64,000 bases of DNA from Nocardia salmonicida NBRC 13393 (GTDB lineage Bacteria; Actinomycetota; Actinomycetes; Mycobacteriales; Mycobacteriaceae). The notes beneath the pieces are model-generated. The model saw only the letters and a program-made list of their open reading frames with translations, ran no database searches and had not been told where the DNA came from. A program made the translations under genes and the position numbers. Shown piece by piece: positions 50,841-62,343 of the stretch; position 1 is the first letter of the stretch, and each line of letters begins with the position of its first letter. The stretch is from NCBI RefSeq assembly GCF_001613085.1, contig NZ_BDBR01000010.1, positions 248,001 through 312,000 of the forward strand. Reading direction: 5' to 3'.

Positions 50841-50935
50841 AGTCCGACTGCCTTCGCGCTCGCTCGAGTACACGGCACAACGGAACTCGGGTACCGGCGG
50901 AAGAACGGGGTCGGCGTCGGTTTCGCGTTCATCTG

Positions 50936-50964
50936 TTGACAGGGGCTCACCCTTCTCATAATCT
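50936..50964 (+). promoter_or_regulatory. sigma-70-like promoter of the SnoaL/SDR cassette
   Basis: TTGACA (50936-50941) is followed 17 bases later by TAATCT (50959-50964), or at 15 bases by CATAAT. The region to 51035 is much more A+T-rich than its surroundings and contains the imperfect palindrome GAAGATACTTC (50975-50985), a possible operator. The gene starts at 51039. Confidence 0.65.
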
Positions 50965-51038
50965 CTTCTCTAACGAAGATACTTCTTATGGGCATTAAGA
51001 TCTTGCAAGCAGGTAATATTACGAGAGAGGTTCCCTCC

Positions 51039-51680
51039 ATGAACGCGACTATCGGCGATGCCGAATCGGCCACCACTCCCGCCAGGAATCGCCGTCGCAC
51101 CATCGTGCGAGCGCTGGGTGCGACCACCCTCGCGCTCGGCGTCGCAGCCGGCGGCGGATACGTGTGGCTGAGTCAGACCTCGGATGTGCGCGACACTGGC
51201 GTCGCCGAGTGCACCGGCGTCGCACCCGACGGGGGCACCGCTGCCGATTTACAGGGGGTGTGTGCCACGCTGTCGGAGATGACCGCCGCGTGGGGTCGCA
51301 ACGATGCCGACGCCTACGGCGCGACCTTCACTGAAAATGCCACGTACACCACTTTTGTCGGCACCCATTACGCGGGCCGTCAGGATCTCACCGAGGGGCA
51401 TCGGGCCCTGTTCAATGGATTTCTGAAGGGCACCGAGCTCGCCGACTCGTACCTGGACGTGCGCTTCTACGGCGGTGACGTCGCGATCGTCACCAGCCGG
51501 GGCGACCGCTACGACGACGAGCGCCCCGCCGAGCTATCCAAGACCCAGACCTACACGATGGTGCACGAACCGGACGGCAAGTGGCGGATCGCCAGCTTCC
51601 ACAACACCCAGCGGCAGCGAGTCATGGAGCGCATCTCCTACCTGTTCGATCCGGCGACCAAGCCCGCGGCCGAACGATGA
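51039..51680 (+). CDS. membrane-anchored SnoaL-like (SgcJ/EcaC-type, NTF2 fold) protein
   Basis: A 213-aa protein. After a basic N-terminus, one hydrophobic helix (ALGATTLALGVAAGGGYVWL) anchors it, and the C-terminal ~130 residues are a SgcJ/EcaC-like NTF2 fold domain: MTAAWGRNDADAYGATFTENATYTTFVGTHY, KGTELADSYLDVRFYGGDVAIVTSRG and KWRIASFHNTQR. The family ranges from epoxide or aldol-type enzymes to scaffolds. GAGAGAGG precedes ATG 51039 by about 8 bases. It is the first gene of a coupled set and has a soluble paralogue two genes downstream. Confidence 0.87.
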   Translation: MNATIGDAESATTPARNRRRTIVRALGATTLALGVAAGGGYVWLSQTSDVRDTGVAECTGVAPDGGTAADLQGVCATLSEMTAAWGRNDADAYGATFTENATYTTFVGTHYAGRQDLTEGHRALFNGFLKGTELADSYLDVRFYGGDVAIVTSRGDRYDDERPAELSKTQTYTMVHEPDGKWRIASFHNTQRQRVMERISYLFDPATKPAAER

Positions 51681-52390
51681 GGGCGCTCATCACCGGGGCC
51701 AGCGCGGGCATCGGCCGGGTTTTCGCGATATCGCTTGCCGAGCAAGGCTATTCGGTCACCGCGGTGGCCCGCGGAATTGCCGACCTGGACCAGTTGATGT
51801 CCGAGCTCGGCGCGGGGCACGACTATCTCGTCGCGGACCTCGCGACCATGGAGGGGCTGCGCGCGACCGCCGCACTGCTCCGGAGCGGCGGCTACAGCCT
51901 CCTGGTCAACAATGCGGGAACCGCCACGCACGGTGACTTCGCCGAGCTTTCGCTCGAATCCGCGCTCACTGTAATGGATCTCAACTGCCGGGCGGTCGTC
52001 GTCCTGGCCCACGCGTTCCTCGACCATGCCGTGGCCGGCAGCGCGCTGGTGAACGTCTCCTCCACGCTCGGTTACACCCCGAAGCCGGGAATGAGCGTCT
52101 ACAGCGCCTCGAAGGCCTTCGTCACCACGTTCTCCGAAACACTGTGGCACGAACAGAAATCCTGCGGCGTGCATGTCCTGGCATTGTGCCCGGGCGTCAC
52201 CGCCTCCCGAGCCGGCGCTGATGTACCGCCCTGGCTGGTCCAGACTCCGCAGCAGGTCGTGGACCGTGCCCGGAAAGCCCTGTCCGACAAGGCCGGTCCG
52301 GTAGTCCTCACCAACCGGACCAATCGACTGTTCACCGCCGCGCTGCGGCTACTACCGCGCAAGACCGCACTGGCCGTGCTCGCGCACTGA
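51677..52390 (+). CDS. short-chain dehydrogenase/reductase of the SnoaL cassette
   Basis: A 237-aa classical SDR: ITGASAGIGRVFAISLA cofactor motif, LVADLATMEG, NNAGTATHGDF, catalytic Ser in VNVSSTLGYTP and YSASKAF for Tyr-Lys. The C-terminal PPWLVQTPQQVV and RARKALSDKAGP are of the YqjQ/DltE-like group. ATG overlaps the previous stop by ATGA, so translation is coupled with the SnoaL-like gene. Substrate is unknown. Confidence 0.92.
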   Translation: MRALITGASAGIGRVFAISLAEQGYSVTAVARGIADLDQLMSELGAGHDYLVADLATMEGLRATAALLRSGGYSLLVNNAGTATHGDFAELSLESALTVMDLNCRAVVVLAHAFLDHAVAGSALVNVSSTLGYTPKPGMSVYSASKAFVTTFSETLWHEQKSCGVHVLALCPGVTASRAGADVPPWLVQTPQQVVDRARKALSDKAGPVVLTNRTNRLFTAALRLLPRKTALAVLAH

Positions 52391-52402
52391 AAGGAAACAA
52401 TC

Positions 52403-52843
52403 ATGGACACCGACAACCTCGACATCCGCGCTCTCGTCCAGCGCAGCCAGGACGCTTGGAACCGTGGCGACGGCGCCGCCTACGGCGCGTGCTTCACCGC
52501 CGACGCCACCGATGTCACCTTTGTCGGCACCGTCTACCACGGTGGCGTCGAGATCGGCCGGGCGCACCAGGCGCTGTTCGACAGCTTCCTGAAAGGCACC
52601 CGCCTCACCGTGCAGATTCTCGAAATCCGCAGGTACGGAAGCGATACTGCCATCGTTGTCACGCGAGGTGAATCCTCGAAGGGCGATGCGAAGAAGCTCG
52701 GCAAACTCGCGACCTACACCGTGATCCGCGACGCCGAGAGCCAGTGGCGCATCGCCGCGGTACAGAAGACCCAGCGCAAGCCGCTGATGGAGGCGGTCTC
52801 CTTCAGATTCCGGCCCGCCACCCGACCCGGCGCGCACCGATGA
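52403..52843 (+). CDS. soluble SnoaL-like (SgcJ/EcaC-type) protein
   Basis: A 146-aa NTF2-fold protein, a paralogue of the anchored protein at 51039-51680 but without the membrane helix. Shared features are QDAWNRGDGAAYGACFTADA, TFVGTVYHGG, FLKGTRLTVQILEIRRYGSD, TAIVVTRGE and a QWRIAAVQKTQRKPLMEAVSF-like end. AAAGGA precedes ATG 52403. Its stop overlaps the next start (ATGA). Two versions in the same cassette, one membrane-anchored and one soluble, suggest related but distinct roles, such as a heteromer. Confidence 0.88.
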   Translation: MDTDNLDIRALVQRSQDAWNRGDGAAYGACFTADATDVTFVGTVYHGGVEIGRAHQALFDSFLKGTRLTVQILEIRRYGSDTAIVVTRGESSKGDAKKLGKLATYTVIRDAESQWRIAAVQKTQRKPLMEAVSFRFRPATRPGAHR

Positions 52844-53463
52844 CCACCATCGCCGTGGTCGGAGCCACCGGGCGCACCGGGCGGGCGGTTGTCGCCGAGG
52901 CCCTGGCCCGCGGCAATCGTGTCACCGCGATTGTCCGTCCGGCCGGAAGCCTCCCTCCTGCACCGGGATTGACCGTGATGGTCGCCGACCCAACCGTGCC
53001 CGGATCCCTCGCGGGTCTGCTCGACGAACACCACGCGGTCATCTCCGCACTCGGTGCCCGCGACCGTGGACCCACCACCGTCTACTCGGCCGGCGCCACC
53101 GAGATCATCGCCGCCATGCCGCCCGGTGGGCGACTGCTGGTCGTCTCTTCCGCCGGGCTGGACATTCCGTCCGACGCGGGACCGGCGACCCGGTTGCTCG
53201 CCCGCGCGCTGCATCGAATCATGCGCTACACGTACACGGATATGGCGCGTATGGAACAGCTGCTCGCGCACAGCGAATTACGCTGGACCGCCATCAGGCC
53301 CACCCGGTTGACCGATGGCCCTGCCACAAGTAGGCCGCGAATCCTTTTGGGTACGAACACGAAAGCCGGCCCGCGAACATCACGAGCCGACCTGGCGAGC
53401 TACCTACTCGACGCCATCGACGACCCGCGGACCCACGGCACCGCGATGGCGATGTCGTCCTGA
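52840..53463 (+). CDS. NAD(P)-binding (NmrA/SDR atypical) protein
   Basis: A 207-aa atypical SDR with IAVVGATGRTGRAVVAEAL at its start, ARDRGPTTVYSAGATEIIAA, and RWTAIRPTRLTDGPATSRPR. It fits NAD(P)H-binding proteins of the YwnB/BlvrB group, which may reduce flavins, biliverdin or quinones. It is the last gene of the coupled cassette and is followed by the terminator at 53551-53587. Confidence 0.88.
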   Translation: MTTIAVVGATGRTGRAVVAEALARGNRVTAIVRPAGSLPPAPGLTVMVADPTVPGSLAGLLDEHHAVISALGARDRGPTTVYSAGATEIIAAMPPGGRLLVVSSAGLDIPSDAGPATRLLARALHRIMRYTYTDMARMEQLLAHSELRWTAIRPTRLTDGPATSRPRILLGTNTKAGPRTSRADLASYLLDAIDDPRTHGTAMAMSS

Positions 53464-53550
53464 CCTGGCAGGCTCCACAATGCTCGCCATACCTGCGGCA
53501 CGACGATGCACCTGCGCAAGGATCCGATGGTCGTGATCGCGCCGACGAAA

Positions 53551-53587
53551 AAGGCCCCCGCCAGCTGGAGTGCTGGTCGGGGGCCTT
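53551..53587. terminator. bidirectional intrinsic terminator
   Basis: AAGGCCCCCG (53551-53560) with CCAGC (53561-53565) pairs with GCTGG (53572-53576), a one-base bulge and CGGGGGCCTT (53578-53587), giving a 15-bp stem and 6-base loop. Minus-strand transcription from tRNA-Arg ends in a T-run (AAAAA at 53548-53552 on plus); plus-strand transcription ends in TTCTT after the cassette. Confidence 0.9.
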
Positions 53588-53596
53588 CTTCGTGTG

Positions 53597-53669
53597 TGCC
53601 CTCGGCAGGAATCGAACCTGCGGCCTTCTGCTCCGGAGGCAGACGCTCTATCCCCTGAGCTACGAGGGC
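53597..53669 (-). tRNA. tRNA-Arg (anticodon CCG)
   Basis: A 73-nt cloverleaf on the minus strand: acceptor GCCCTCG/CGAGGGC, D-arm GCTCAGGGGATAGAGC, anticodon stem TCTGC/GCAGA around CTCCGGA, which reads CCG, and T-arm GCAGGTTCGAATCCTGC. The discriminator is A. CCA is not encoded. The terminator at 53551-53587 follows directly. The arginyl-tRNA synthetase gene is nearby. Confidence 0.95.
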
Positions 53670-53780
53670 GGGATAGATGCCGGTCGCGGTGAGGCGATCG
53701 GGCAGCGACAGCGTATCGCATCGAGTGCGGTGCGCCAAAAACCGTGCCGGACCGGGGATGGGCCGGTCCGGCCTCGGGGG

Positions 53781-54503
53781 TCAGTTGAGGGGGAGGGGAG
53801 TGGCGTTGCGGGTGGCGAGCATGGTCGTCATCAGCTGGGATTCGCCCTCTTGGGTTTTCGCCATGGTGGCTGCGAGGGTGCGGACCGCGGTGGTGTCGGC
53901 GTGCTCGGCGGCGTAGTCGAGCATCGGGACGCCACCCTGGTGATGGCGCAGCATCAATTGCAGGAACATCGTGTCGAGGGCGGGGCCGGTGGACTGGCGC
54001 AGCGCGGTCATCTCTTCCTGGCTCGCCATGCCGGGCATCTGCTGCATCGGGCCCGACATCGCGGGTTCGGCCGCGCTGCCGCCGTGGTGGCCCGCACTGC
54101 CGTGGTCGTCGGTCATCCAGCCCATATAGCCGTCGACGTTCTGGTTGGACTCGCCCCACAGCTGCAACCAGGCCTGCATGCGGCCGATCTGGTTCTGCTG
54201 GGTGGTCAGGATGTCGTAGGCGAGGCGGCGCACGTCGTTGTCGGTCGAGGCGATCAGCGCCACGCCTGCCATGTCGACGGCCTGGGCGTGATGGGCCGAC
54301 ATGTCCTGGCTGAAACCGATGTCGACAGCGCTGGGCTCGGGTTCGGAGTTCTTCTCCAGCGGCATCCGCAACAGCACGCCGGCCACCGCGCCGAGCAGCA
54401 GCAGACCGATCGCACCGAGGACGAGCACCGCCCCGGCCGGGCGACGCGCGCTCGACTCGGGTGCGGTGTCGTCGGATTCGACCGCGCTTTCTTCCGTGCT
54501 CAC
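53781..54503 (-). CDS. DUF305 family protein with N-terminal membrane anchor
   Basis: A 240-aa protein. One hydrophobic helix near the N-terminus (AVLVLGAIGLLLLGAVAGVL) precedes a DUF305 domain with DIGFSQDMSAHHAQAVDMAG and MFLQLMLRHHQGGVPMLDYA, the paired His motifs of this four-helix family. A His/Met-rich segment (HGSAGHHGGSAAEPAMSGPM) suggests metal, perhaps copper, binding; this is inference. GTG at 54503 shares a base with the stop of the DUF3105 gene, so the two are coupled. Confidence 0.9.
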   Translation of the reverse strand: MSTEESAVESDDTAPESSARRPAGAVLVLGAIGLLLLGAVAGVLLRMPLEKNSEPEPSAVDIGFSQDMSAHHAQAVDMAGVALIASTDNDVRRLAYDILTTQQNQIGRMQAWLQLWGESNQNVDGYMGWMTDDHGSAGHHGGSAAEPAMSGPMQQMPGMASQEEMTALRQSTGPALDTMFLQLMLRHHQGGVPMLDYAAEHADTTAVRTLAATMAKTQEGESQLMTTMLATRNATPLPLN

Positions 54504-55390
54504 TACTGGCCCGAGGGCAGGCCGCCCGGCATCGGGATGTTCGGCAGGCCGGGGATGCCCGAGCCCGTGCCGCCGCCACCGAGTTCGGTCGGGTCCTGAG
54601 TCAGGCCCTTACCGTCCATCGGGACCGCTTCGGGGCCGTAGGGCGAGGAGTCGAACGGTGGCGGGTTGTTCGCGTCGAAGATCGGGTTCGAGCAGCTCGC
54701 GCCGACCTCGGGGTAGGCGTACGGGTTCTCGCGCAGGGCTGAGATGAACTGCTTGATCCGCGCGTCGTCGGCATTGTCCAGCTTGAGCTGGTGGCCCCAC
54801 GACTGCAGCGAGATCGCCGAGTCGAGACCCGGGTACGGCGACATCAGCGAGTACTGACGGCCCTTGACGAAGTTCGACAGCGTCTCGACACCGGCCGCGT
54901 CGACCTTGTCGGGGTTGTACGCGATCCAGACCGCGCCGTGCTCGAGCGAGTGCACCGCGTTCTCCATGCGGATCGGCTTGGCGTACACGGTGCCCGTGCA
55001 GTTCGCCCACGCGCCGTCGTGCGGGCCACCGAAGGCGGGGGCCTTGTCGTAGGCCACGCGCTGGCTGGCGGTCACGTGCAGACCGGCCGGGTACTGCGAC
55101 TTCACGACGCCGTCGATCTTCGCCGAGGGGTCCTGGTTCTCCTTGGAGGGCACCCATTCCTTGAGATCGGTCTGGGCTTCCCGGATCGCGGCCTGGTCCA
55201 TGTACTTGGGCACCAGGCTGTAGGCGAGGAGGCCGACCAGCGCGACGATGGCGAGGCCCGCGCCGAGCAGGGCCCATGGCGTGTCCCGCTTCTTGCCCGG
55301 AAGGTTGCCCTTGCGGGTCTTGCGGGACGGAGACGACTTCCCCGCGGCCCGCACGGCCTTGGCTGATGTGGCGCTGGTCCTGCTAGGCAT
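54503..55390 (-). CDS. DUF3105 family membrane protein
   Basis: A 295-aa protein: basic cytoplasmic N-terminus (SRKTRKGNLPGKKR), one helix (ALLGAGLAIVALVGLLAYSL), and an extracellular DUF3105 domain with the conserved SLEHGAVWIAYNPD and GPHDGAWANC. A Pro/Gly-rich tail follows the domain. The His in LEHG and Cys residues are typical. ATG 55390 fits the family start; the frame remains open upstream but enters the argS promoter. It is the first gene of the DUF3105-DUF305 pair. This pairing recurs next to argS in actinobacteria, as I recall. Confidence 0.9.
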   Translation of the reverse strand: MPSRTSATSAKAVRAAGKSSPSRKTRKGNLPGKKRDTPWALLGAGLAIVALVGLLAYSLVPKYMDQAAIREAQTDLKEWVPSKENQDPSAKIDGVVKSQYPAGLHVTASQRVAYDKAPAFGGPHDGAWANCTGTVYAKPIRMENAVHSLEHGAVWIAYNPDKVDAAGVETLSNFVKGRQYSLMSPYPGLDSAISLQSWGHQLKLDNADDARIKQFISALRENPYAYPEVGASCSNPIFDANNPPPFDSSPYGPEAVPMDGKGLTQDPTELGGGGTGSGIPGLPNIPMPGGLPSGQ

Positions 55391-55479
55391 CGCTCGTTGT
55401 GCTCTTTCGACGTGTGGATCGGTGGGTTCGTGGCGGGCGGTAGTGGTTGCAAGGGGCCCAGCCAATAGGATAGAGACTC

Positions 55480-57141
55480 GTGACTCCAGCTGACCTTGCA
55501 GATCTCCTTCGTACCACCGCGGCGAAGGTGCTTGTCGAACGCGGACTGGACTCGTCGGTCCTGCCCGAGCAGGTCACAGTGGAGCGTCCGCGCAACCCCG
55601 AACACGGCGACTATGCCACGAATGTAGCGATGCAGGTGGCCAAGCGGGTCGGAACCAACCCCCGTGAGCTGGCCGGCTGGCTGGCCGAGGCGCTGTCGGC
55701 GACCGAGGGTATCGATGTGGCCGAGATCGCCGGGCCCGGATTCCTGAACATTCGCCTCGCCGCCTCGGCACAGGGTGCGATCGTGAGCCAGATCCTGGCC
55801 GCGGGGGAGATCTACGGCACCGGGTTCGCGCTGGCGGGCACCAAGATCAACCTCGAATTCGTCTCGGCGAACCCGACCGGTCCGGTGCACCTGGGTGGCA
55901 CCCGCTGGGCCGCCGTCGGCGACGCGCTGGGTCGCATCCTGGCAGCTCAGGGCGCCGACGTGACGCGCGAGTACTACTTCAACGACCACGGCGCGCAGAT
56001 CGACCGCTTCGCGAAGTCCCTGGTCGCGGCCGCGCTGGGCGAGCCGACCCCCGAGGACGGGTACGCGGGCGAGTACATCTCCGAGATCAGCGCGGGCATC
56101 GTCGCCGCGCATCCCGAGGTGCTCACCCTGCCCGCCGAAGAGCGTCACGAGGTGTTCCGCAGCGAGGGCGTACAGCAGATGTTCGCCCAGATCCGGGCGG
56201 ATCTGCACGAGTTCGGCACCGATTTCGACGTGTACTTCAACGAGAGCGAACTGTTCGCCTCCGGCGCCGTGGAACAGGCCGTCGAGCAGCTCAAGAACTC
56301 GGGCAACCTGTACGAGAAGGACGGTGCGTGGTGGATCGCCAGCACCGAATACGGCGACGACAAGGACCGCGTGGTCCTCAAGAGCGACGGCAACGCCGCC
56401 TACATCGCCGGTGACATCGCCTACTTCCAGAACAAGCGTGGCCGCGGCTTCGACCTGGCCATCTACATGCTCGGCGCCGACCACCACGGCTACATCGGCC
56501 GGTTGAAGGCCGCCGCGGCCGCGTTCGGTGACAACCCCGACACCGTCGAGGTGCTGATCGGCCAGATGGTGAACCTGGTGCGCGACGGCGTCGCCGTGAA
56601 GATGAGCAAGCGCGCGGGCACCGTGGTGACCCTCAACGACCTGGTCGAGCAGATCGGCGTCGACGCCTCGCGCTACTCGCTGGTGCGTTCCTCGGTGAAC
56701 TCGAGCATCGACATCGACCTGGACCTGTGGACCAAGGCGAGCAGCGAGAACCCGGTCTACTACGTGCAGTACGCGCACTCGCGGACCAACAGCATCATCG
56801 GCAACGCCGCGAAGTATCCCGAATTCGCTTCGGTGGCACCGGATTTCGCGCTGATGACCTCCGGTCGCGAAGGCGACCTGATCCGCACCCTCGGCGACTT
56901 CCCGCGCGTGGTCGCCACCGCCGCCGATACCCGCGAACCGCATCGCATCGCCCGCTACCTCGAAGAACTGGCCGGTGTCTACCACCCGTTCCAGTCCGAC
57001 GACGACATGCGCGTGCTCCCCAAGGGTGACGACGCCGTCACTCCGCTCAACGCGGCCCGGCTCGAACTGGTCAAGGCGACCCGCCAGGTGCTGGCCAACG
57101 GCCTGGCCCTGCTCGGCGTGAGCGCACCGGAGCGCATGTGA
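55480..57141 (+). CDS. argS: arginyl-tRNA synthetase
   Basis: A 553-aa class I synthetase. Signature HIGH-type HLGGTRW is at about 137, KMSKR at about 374-378 ([10 protein letters not shown]), with the N-terminal Add1 domain and the C-terminal DALR anticodon-binding domain ([13 protein letters not shown] and KATRQVL...). Start GTG 55480 lies after AGGATAGAG. It charges tRNA-Arg; the tRNA-Arg(CCG) gene lies 1.8 kb upstream on the opposite strand. argS-lysA-hom-thrC-thrB-rho is the order known in Mycobacterium tuberculosis. Confidence 0.97.
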   Translation: MTPADLADLLRTTAAKVLVERGLDSSVLPEQVTVERPRNPEHGDYATNVAMQVAKRVGTNPRELAGWLAEALSATEGIDVAEIAGPGFLNIRLAASAQGAIVSQILAAGEIYGTGFALAGTKINLEFVSANPTGPVHLGGTRWAAVGDALGRILAAQGADVTREYYFNDHGAQIDRFAKSLVAAALGEPTPEDGYAGEYISEISAGIVAAHPEVLTLPAEERHEVFRSEGVQQMFAQIRADLHEFGTDFDVYFNESELFASGAVEQAVEQLKNSGNLYEKDGAWWIASTEYGDDKDRVVLKSDGNAAYIAGDIAYFQNKRGRGFDLAIYMLGADHHGYIGRLKAAAAAFGDNPDTVEVLIGQMVNLVRDGVAVKMSKRAGTVVTLNDLVEQIGVDASRYSLVRSSVNSSIDIDLDLWTKASSENPVYYVQYAHSRTNSIIGNAAKYPEFASVAPDFALMTSGREGDLIRTLGDFPRVVATAADTREPHRIARYLEELAGVYHPFQSDDDMRVLPKGDDAVTPLNAARLELVKATRQVLANGLALLGVSAPERM

Positions 57142-57175
57142 ACACCGGCAAGCTTTTCAGGAAGGACGCACCGCA

Positions 57176-58597
57176 ATGAGTGCACACCCGGCCGGTCCCC
57201 GGCACGCAGAGATCCCGCACGCACCGAGTCTGGCCGAGCGCCCGACCGATCCGAGGGAGATGATCGACCTCCCCGCGAACGTCTGGCCGCGCAATGCCTC
57301 GCGCGCTGACGACGGTGTGGTCCGGCTGGCGGGCGTGCCCGTCACCCAGCTCGCCGAGCAGTACGGCACGCCGCTGTTCGTGATCGACGAGGACGATTTC
57401 CGTTCGCGCTGCCGCGACATGGTGGCCGCGTTCGGGGCCAACGCCCGCGTGCACTACGCGTCCAAGGCGTTCCTGTGTGGCGAGATCGCGCGCTGGATCC
57501 GGGACGAGGGCCTTTCCCTCGACGTGTGCTCCGGCGGCGAGCTCGCGGTCGCGCTGAACGCCGGTTTCCCGGCAGAGCGCATCGCGCTGCACGGCAACAA
57601 CAAGTCGGTGCCCGAGCTCGAAGCCGCCGTCACCGCCGGTGTCGGGCACGTGGTCGTCGACTCGCTCTACGAGATCGAGCGGCTCGAAGCGGTCGCCGGT
57701 GCGGCGGGCGTGGTGCAGGACGTGCTGGTCCGCGTGACCGTCGGCGTCGAAGCGCACACCCACGAGTACATCTCCACCGCGCACGAGGACCAGAAGTTCG
57801 GCTTCTCGATCGCCGGCGGCGACGCCATGGAAGCGCTCGCGCGCGTCTTCGAGGCCGACAACCTGCGTCTGGTCGGTCTGCACAGCCACATCGGCTCGCA
57901 GATCTTCGAACTCGACGGCTTCGAGATCGCCGCGCGCCGCATGCTCGGCCTGCTGCGCGAGGCCATCGACAAGTTCGGCATCGACCGCACCGCCCAGATC
58001 TCGACCCTGGATCTCGGCGGCGGCCTCGGTATTTCCTACCTGCCGAGCGACAACCCGCCCCCGCTGGGCGAATTCGCCACCAATCTGCGCGCCCTGGTCG
58101 CCGCCGAGGCCGCCCGTGCCGGGCTGCCGGAGCCGACCATCGCCGTGGAACCGGGCCGCGCCATCGCCGGTCCGGGCACCGTCACCCTGTACGAGGTCGG
58201 CACCATCAAGGATGTCGAACTCGACGGTGGCGCGCGCCGTCGCTACGTGAGCGTGGACGGCGGGATGAGCGACAATATCCGCCCCGCGCTGTACCAGGCC
58301 GACTACGATTGCCGTCTGGTCTCGCGCTCGTCGGACGCCCATGCGGTCGTGGCCCGCGTGGTCGGAAAGCATTGCGAGAGTGGCGATATCGTCATTCGTG
58401 ATACCTGGATGCCCGCCGACGCGGCCCCCGGCGACCTGGTGGCCGTTGCCGCGACCGGTGCGTACTGCTATTCGATGTCGAGCCGCTACAACCTGCTCAC
58501 CAGGCCCGCCGTGGTCGCGGTGCGTGACGGTGCGTCGCGACTGATTCTGCGCCGGGAAACGGTGGCGGACCTGCTCAGCCTGGAGGTGGAAGAATGA
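57176..58597 (+). CDS. lysA: diaminopimelate decarboxylase
   Basis: A 473-aa fold III PLP enzyme that converts meso-diaminopimelate to lysine. PLP Lys about 98 is in HYASKAFL, with [13 protein letters not shown] and [10 protein letters not shown] following, [11 protein letters not shown] in the barrel, [21 protein letters not shown] and, near the end, KHCESGDI with the Cys of the dimer-formed active site. It is 34 bases after argS and overlaps hom by ATGA, so lysine and threonine biosynthesis are transcribed together. Confidence 0.97.
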   Translation: MSAHPAGPRHAEIPHAPSLAERPTDPREMIDLPANVWPRNASRADDGVVRLAGVPVTQLAEQYGTPLFVIDEDDFRSRCRDMVAAFGANARVHYASKAFLCGEIARWIRDEGLSLDVCSGGELAVALNAGFPAERIALHGNNKSVPELEAAVTAGVGHVVVDSLYEIERLEAVAGAAGVVQDVLVRVTVGVEAHTHEYISTAHEDQKFGFSIAGGDAMEALARVFEADNLRLVGLHSHIGSQIFELDGFEIAARRMLGLLREAIDKFGIDRTAQISTLDLGGGLGISYLPSDNPPPLGEFATNLRALVAAEAARAGLPEPTIAVEPGRAIAGPGTVTLYEVGTIKDVELDGGARRRYVSVDGGMSDNIRPALYQADYDCRLVSRSSDAHAVVARVVGKHCESGDIVIRDTWMPADAAPGDLVAVAATGAYCYSMSSRYNLLTRPAVVAVRDGASRLILRRETVADLLSLEVEE

Positions 58598-59934
58598 ACG
58601 GCACCAAAGATGCGGGGCGTCCGCTCGGCGTAGCCGTGCTCGGGATGGGCACTGTCGGTACCGAGGTGGTTCGCGTGCTGCGCGATCACGCCGATGACCT
58701 GCGTTCGCGCGTCGGAGCGCCGCTCGTGCTGCGCGGTGTCGCCGTGCGCGACATCAGCAAGGACCGCGGTCTGCCCGCCGAGCTGCTCACCACCGACGCC
58801 GCCGCGCTCGTCGCCCGCGACGATGTCGACCTCGTGGTCGAGGTCATGGGCGGCATCGACCCCGCCCGCAAGCTGATCGGCGACGCGCTCAACGCGGGCA
58901 AGTCCGTCGTCACCGCCAACAAGGCGCTGCTGGCCGACTACACCGGTGAACTCGCCGCCGCCGCCGAGGGCAGCCGCGCCGATCTGTACTTCGAGGCCGC
59001 CGTGGCCGGTGCGATCCCGGTGGTCCGGCCGCTGATCCAGTCGCTGTCGGGTGACCGGGTGAACAAGGTCGTCGGCATCGTCAACGGCACCACCAACTTC
59101 ATCCTCTCCGCGATGGACGAGACCGGCGCCGCCTACGACGACGTGCTCGCCGAGGCCACCGCGCTCGGCTACGCCGAGGCCGACCCCACCGCCGATGTCG
59201 AGGGTTACGACGCCGCCGCCAAGGCCGCGATCCTGGCCTCGCTGGCGTTCCACACCCGGGTGACCGCGGCGGACGTCTACCGCGAGGGCATCTCCAAGAT
59301 CACCGCCGAAGACCTCGAGACCGCGTCGGCTGTCGGCTGCACGGTGAAGCTGCTCGCCATCTGCGAGCGCGTCTCGGCCGGTCCGGGCGAGCCGACGCTG
59401 GAACAGGGCGGCAAGGATCGCGTCTCGGTGCGGGTCTACCCGGCGCTCATCCCGCGCAAGCACCCGCTGGCCTCGGTCAACGGCGCGTTCAACGCGGTGG
59501 TCGTGGAAGCCGACAACGCCGGTCGCCTGATGTTCTACGGGCAGGGCGCCGGTGGCGCCCCCACCGCGTCGGCCGTGCTCGGCGACCTGGTGATGGCCGC
59601 GCGCAACAAGTTCTACGGTGGTCGGGCACCCGGCGAATCGGTTTATGCTGAGCTGCCGATCGCGCCGATCGGTGACACCCCCACCCGCTATCACGTGAAC
59701 CTGCAGGTGGAGGACCGTCCCGGCGTGCTCGCCGCGGTCGCCGACACCTTCGCCCAGCACGGGGTGAGCATCTCCACCGTGCGTCAGCAGGGCCACGGCG
59801 ACGGCGCCCGACTCGTGGTCGTCACCCACCATGCGGTGGAGTCGTCGCTGGCAGATACTGTCGCCGTATTGGCGGACATGGAATCCGTCACCGCTGTGAC
59901 CAGCGTTCTCAGACTGGAAGGCACAGAAGAATGA
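58594..59934 (+). CDS. hom: homoserine dehydrogenase
   Basis: A 446-aa enzyme reducing aspartate semialdehyde to homoserine with NAD(P)H. N-terminal Rossmann motif [11 protein letters not shown], then [24 protein letters not shown] and the catalytic region [22 protein letters not shown]. The C-terminal ACT domain ([20 protein letters not shown], about 365-440) is the expected site of threonine feedback control. The ATG at 58594 overlaps the lysA stop. Confidence 0.97.
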   Translation: MNGTKDAGRPLGVAVLGMGTVGTEVVRVLRDHADDLRSRVGAPLVLRGVAVRDISKDRGLPAELLTTDAAALVARDDVDLVVEVMGGIDPARKLIGDALNAGKSVVTANKALLADYTGELAAAAEGSRADLYFEAAVAGAIPVVRPLIQSLSGDRVNKVVGIVNGTTNFILSAMDETGAAYDDVLAEATALGYAEADPTADVEGYDAAAKAAILASLAFHTRVTAADVYREGISKITAEDLETASAVGCTVKLLAICERVSAGPGEPTLEQGGKDRVSVRVYPALIPRKHPLASVNGAFNAVVVEADNAGRLMFYGQGAGGAPTASAVLGDLVMAARNKFYGGRAPGESVYAELPIAPIGDTPTRYHVNLQVEDRPGVLAAVADTFAQHGVSISTVRQQGHGDGARLVVVTHHAVESSLADTVAVLADMESVTAVTSVLRLEGTEE

Positions 59935-60028
59935 GGCGGAATGTGCGCGGCGTCGCCGACATTCGCACCGCATCGTACGCAGAAGACACGCGCGCGCACG
60001 GTTGCGCCGCGACGCAGGGAGCGTTGGC

Positions 60029-62075
<2,047 letters not shown>

Positions 62076-62088
62076 CGGCGTGCCTGCC

Positions 62089-62118
62089 TTGCCGTTGTTC
62101 GCAATAGGCAGCTATTCT
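62089..62118 (+). promoter_or_regulatory. possible promoter of rho
   Basis: TTGCCG (62089-62094) and TATTCT (62113-62118) are separated by 18 bases. They lie just after thrB and would give rho a leader of about 220 bases. Confidence 0.45.
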
Positions 62119-62343
62119 GAGCAAGTCCGTACATCGTGCGCATCAGACGCCGGTGCTTCATCAGGGCAATCGCTCCCCTCACCACTGTCTTCTGGTGGCG
62201 AAGGCCTCCGGTCCTCCCGCGGCGGGTAGTACGGCACAGGCGTCGAACATGGACGCATAATCCGAGCTCGGCATATGTTGCCGGGTCTACGGAACGGAAC
62301 CCTCGAATCAGCACACGGCATTCGAGGGAAGGAAAGGACTTCC
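62119..62343 (+). other. long rho leader
   Basis: This gene-free stretch contains the hairpin CACCA(62180-62184)/TGGTG(62193-62197) and several GC-rich inverted segments (around 62205-62225). I see no riboswitch I can name and no clear upstream ORF. Long leaders on rho genes are compatible with autoregulation by Rho-dependent attenuation, known from E. coli; here it is only a possibility. Confidence 0.35.
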
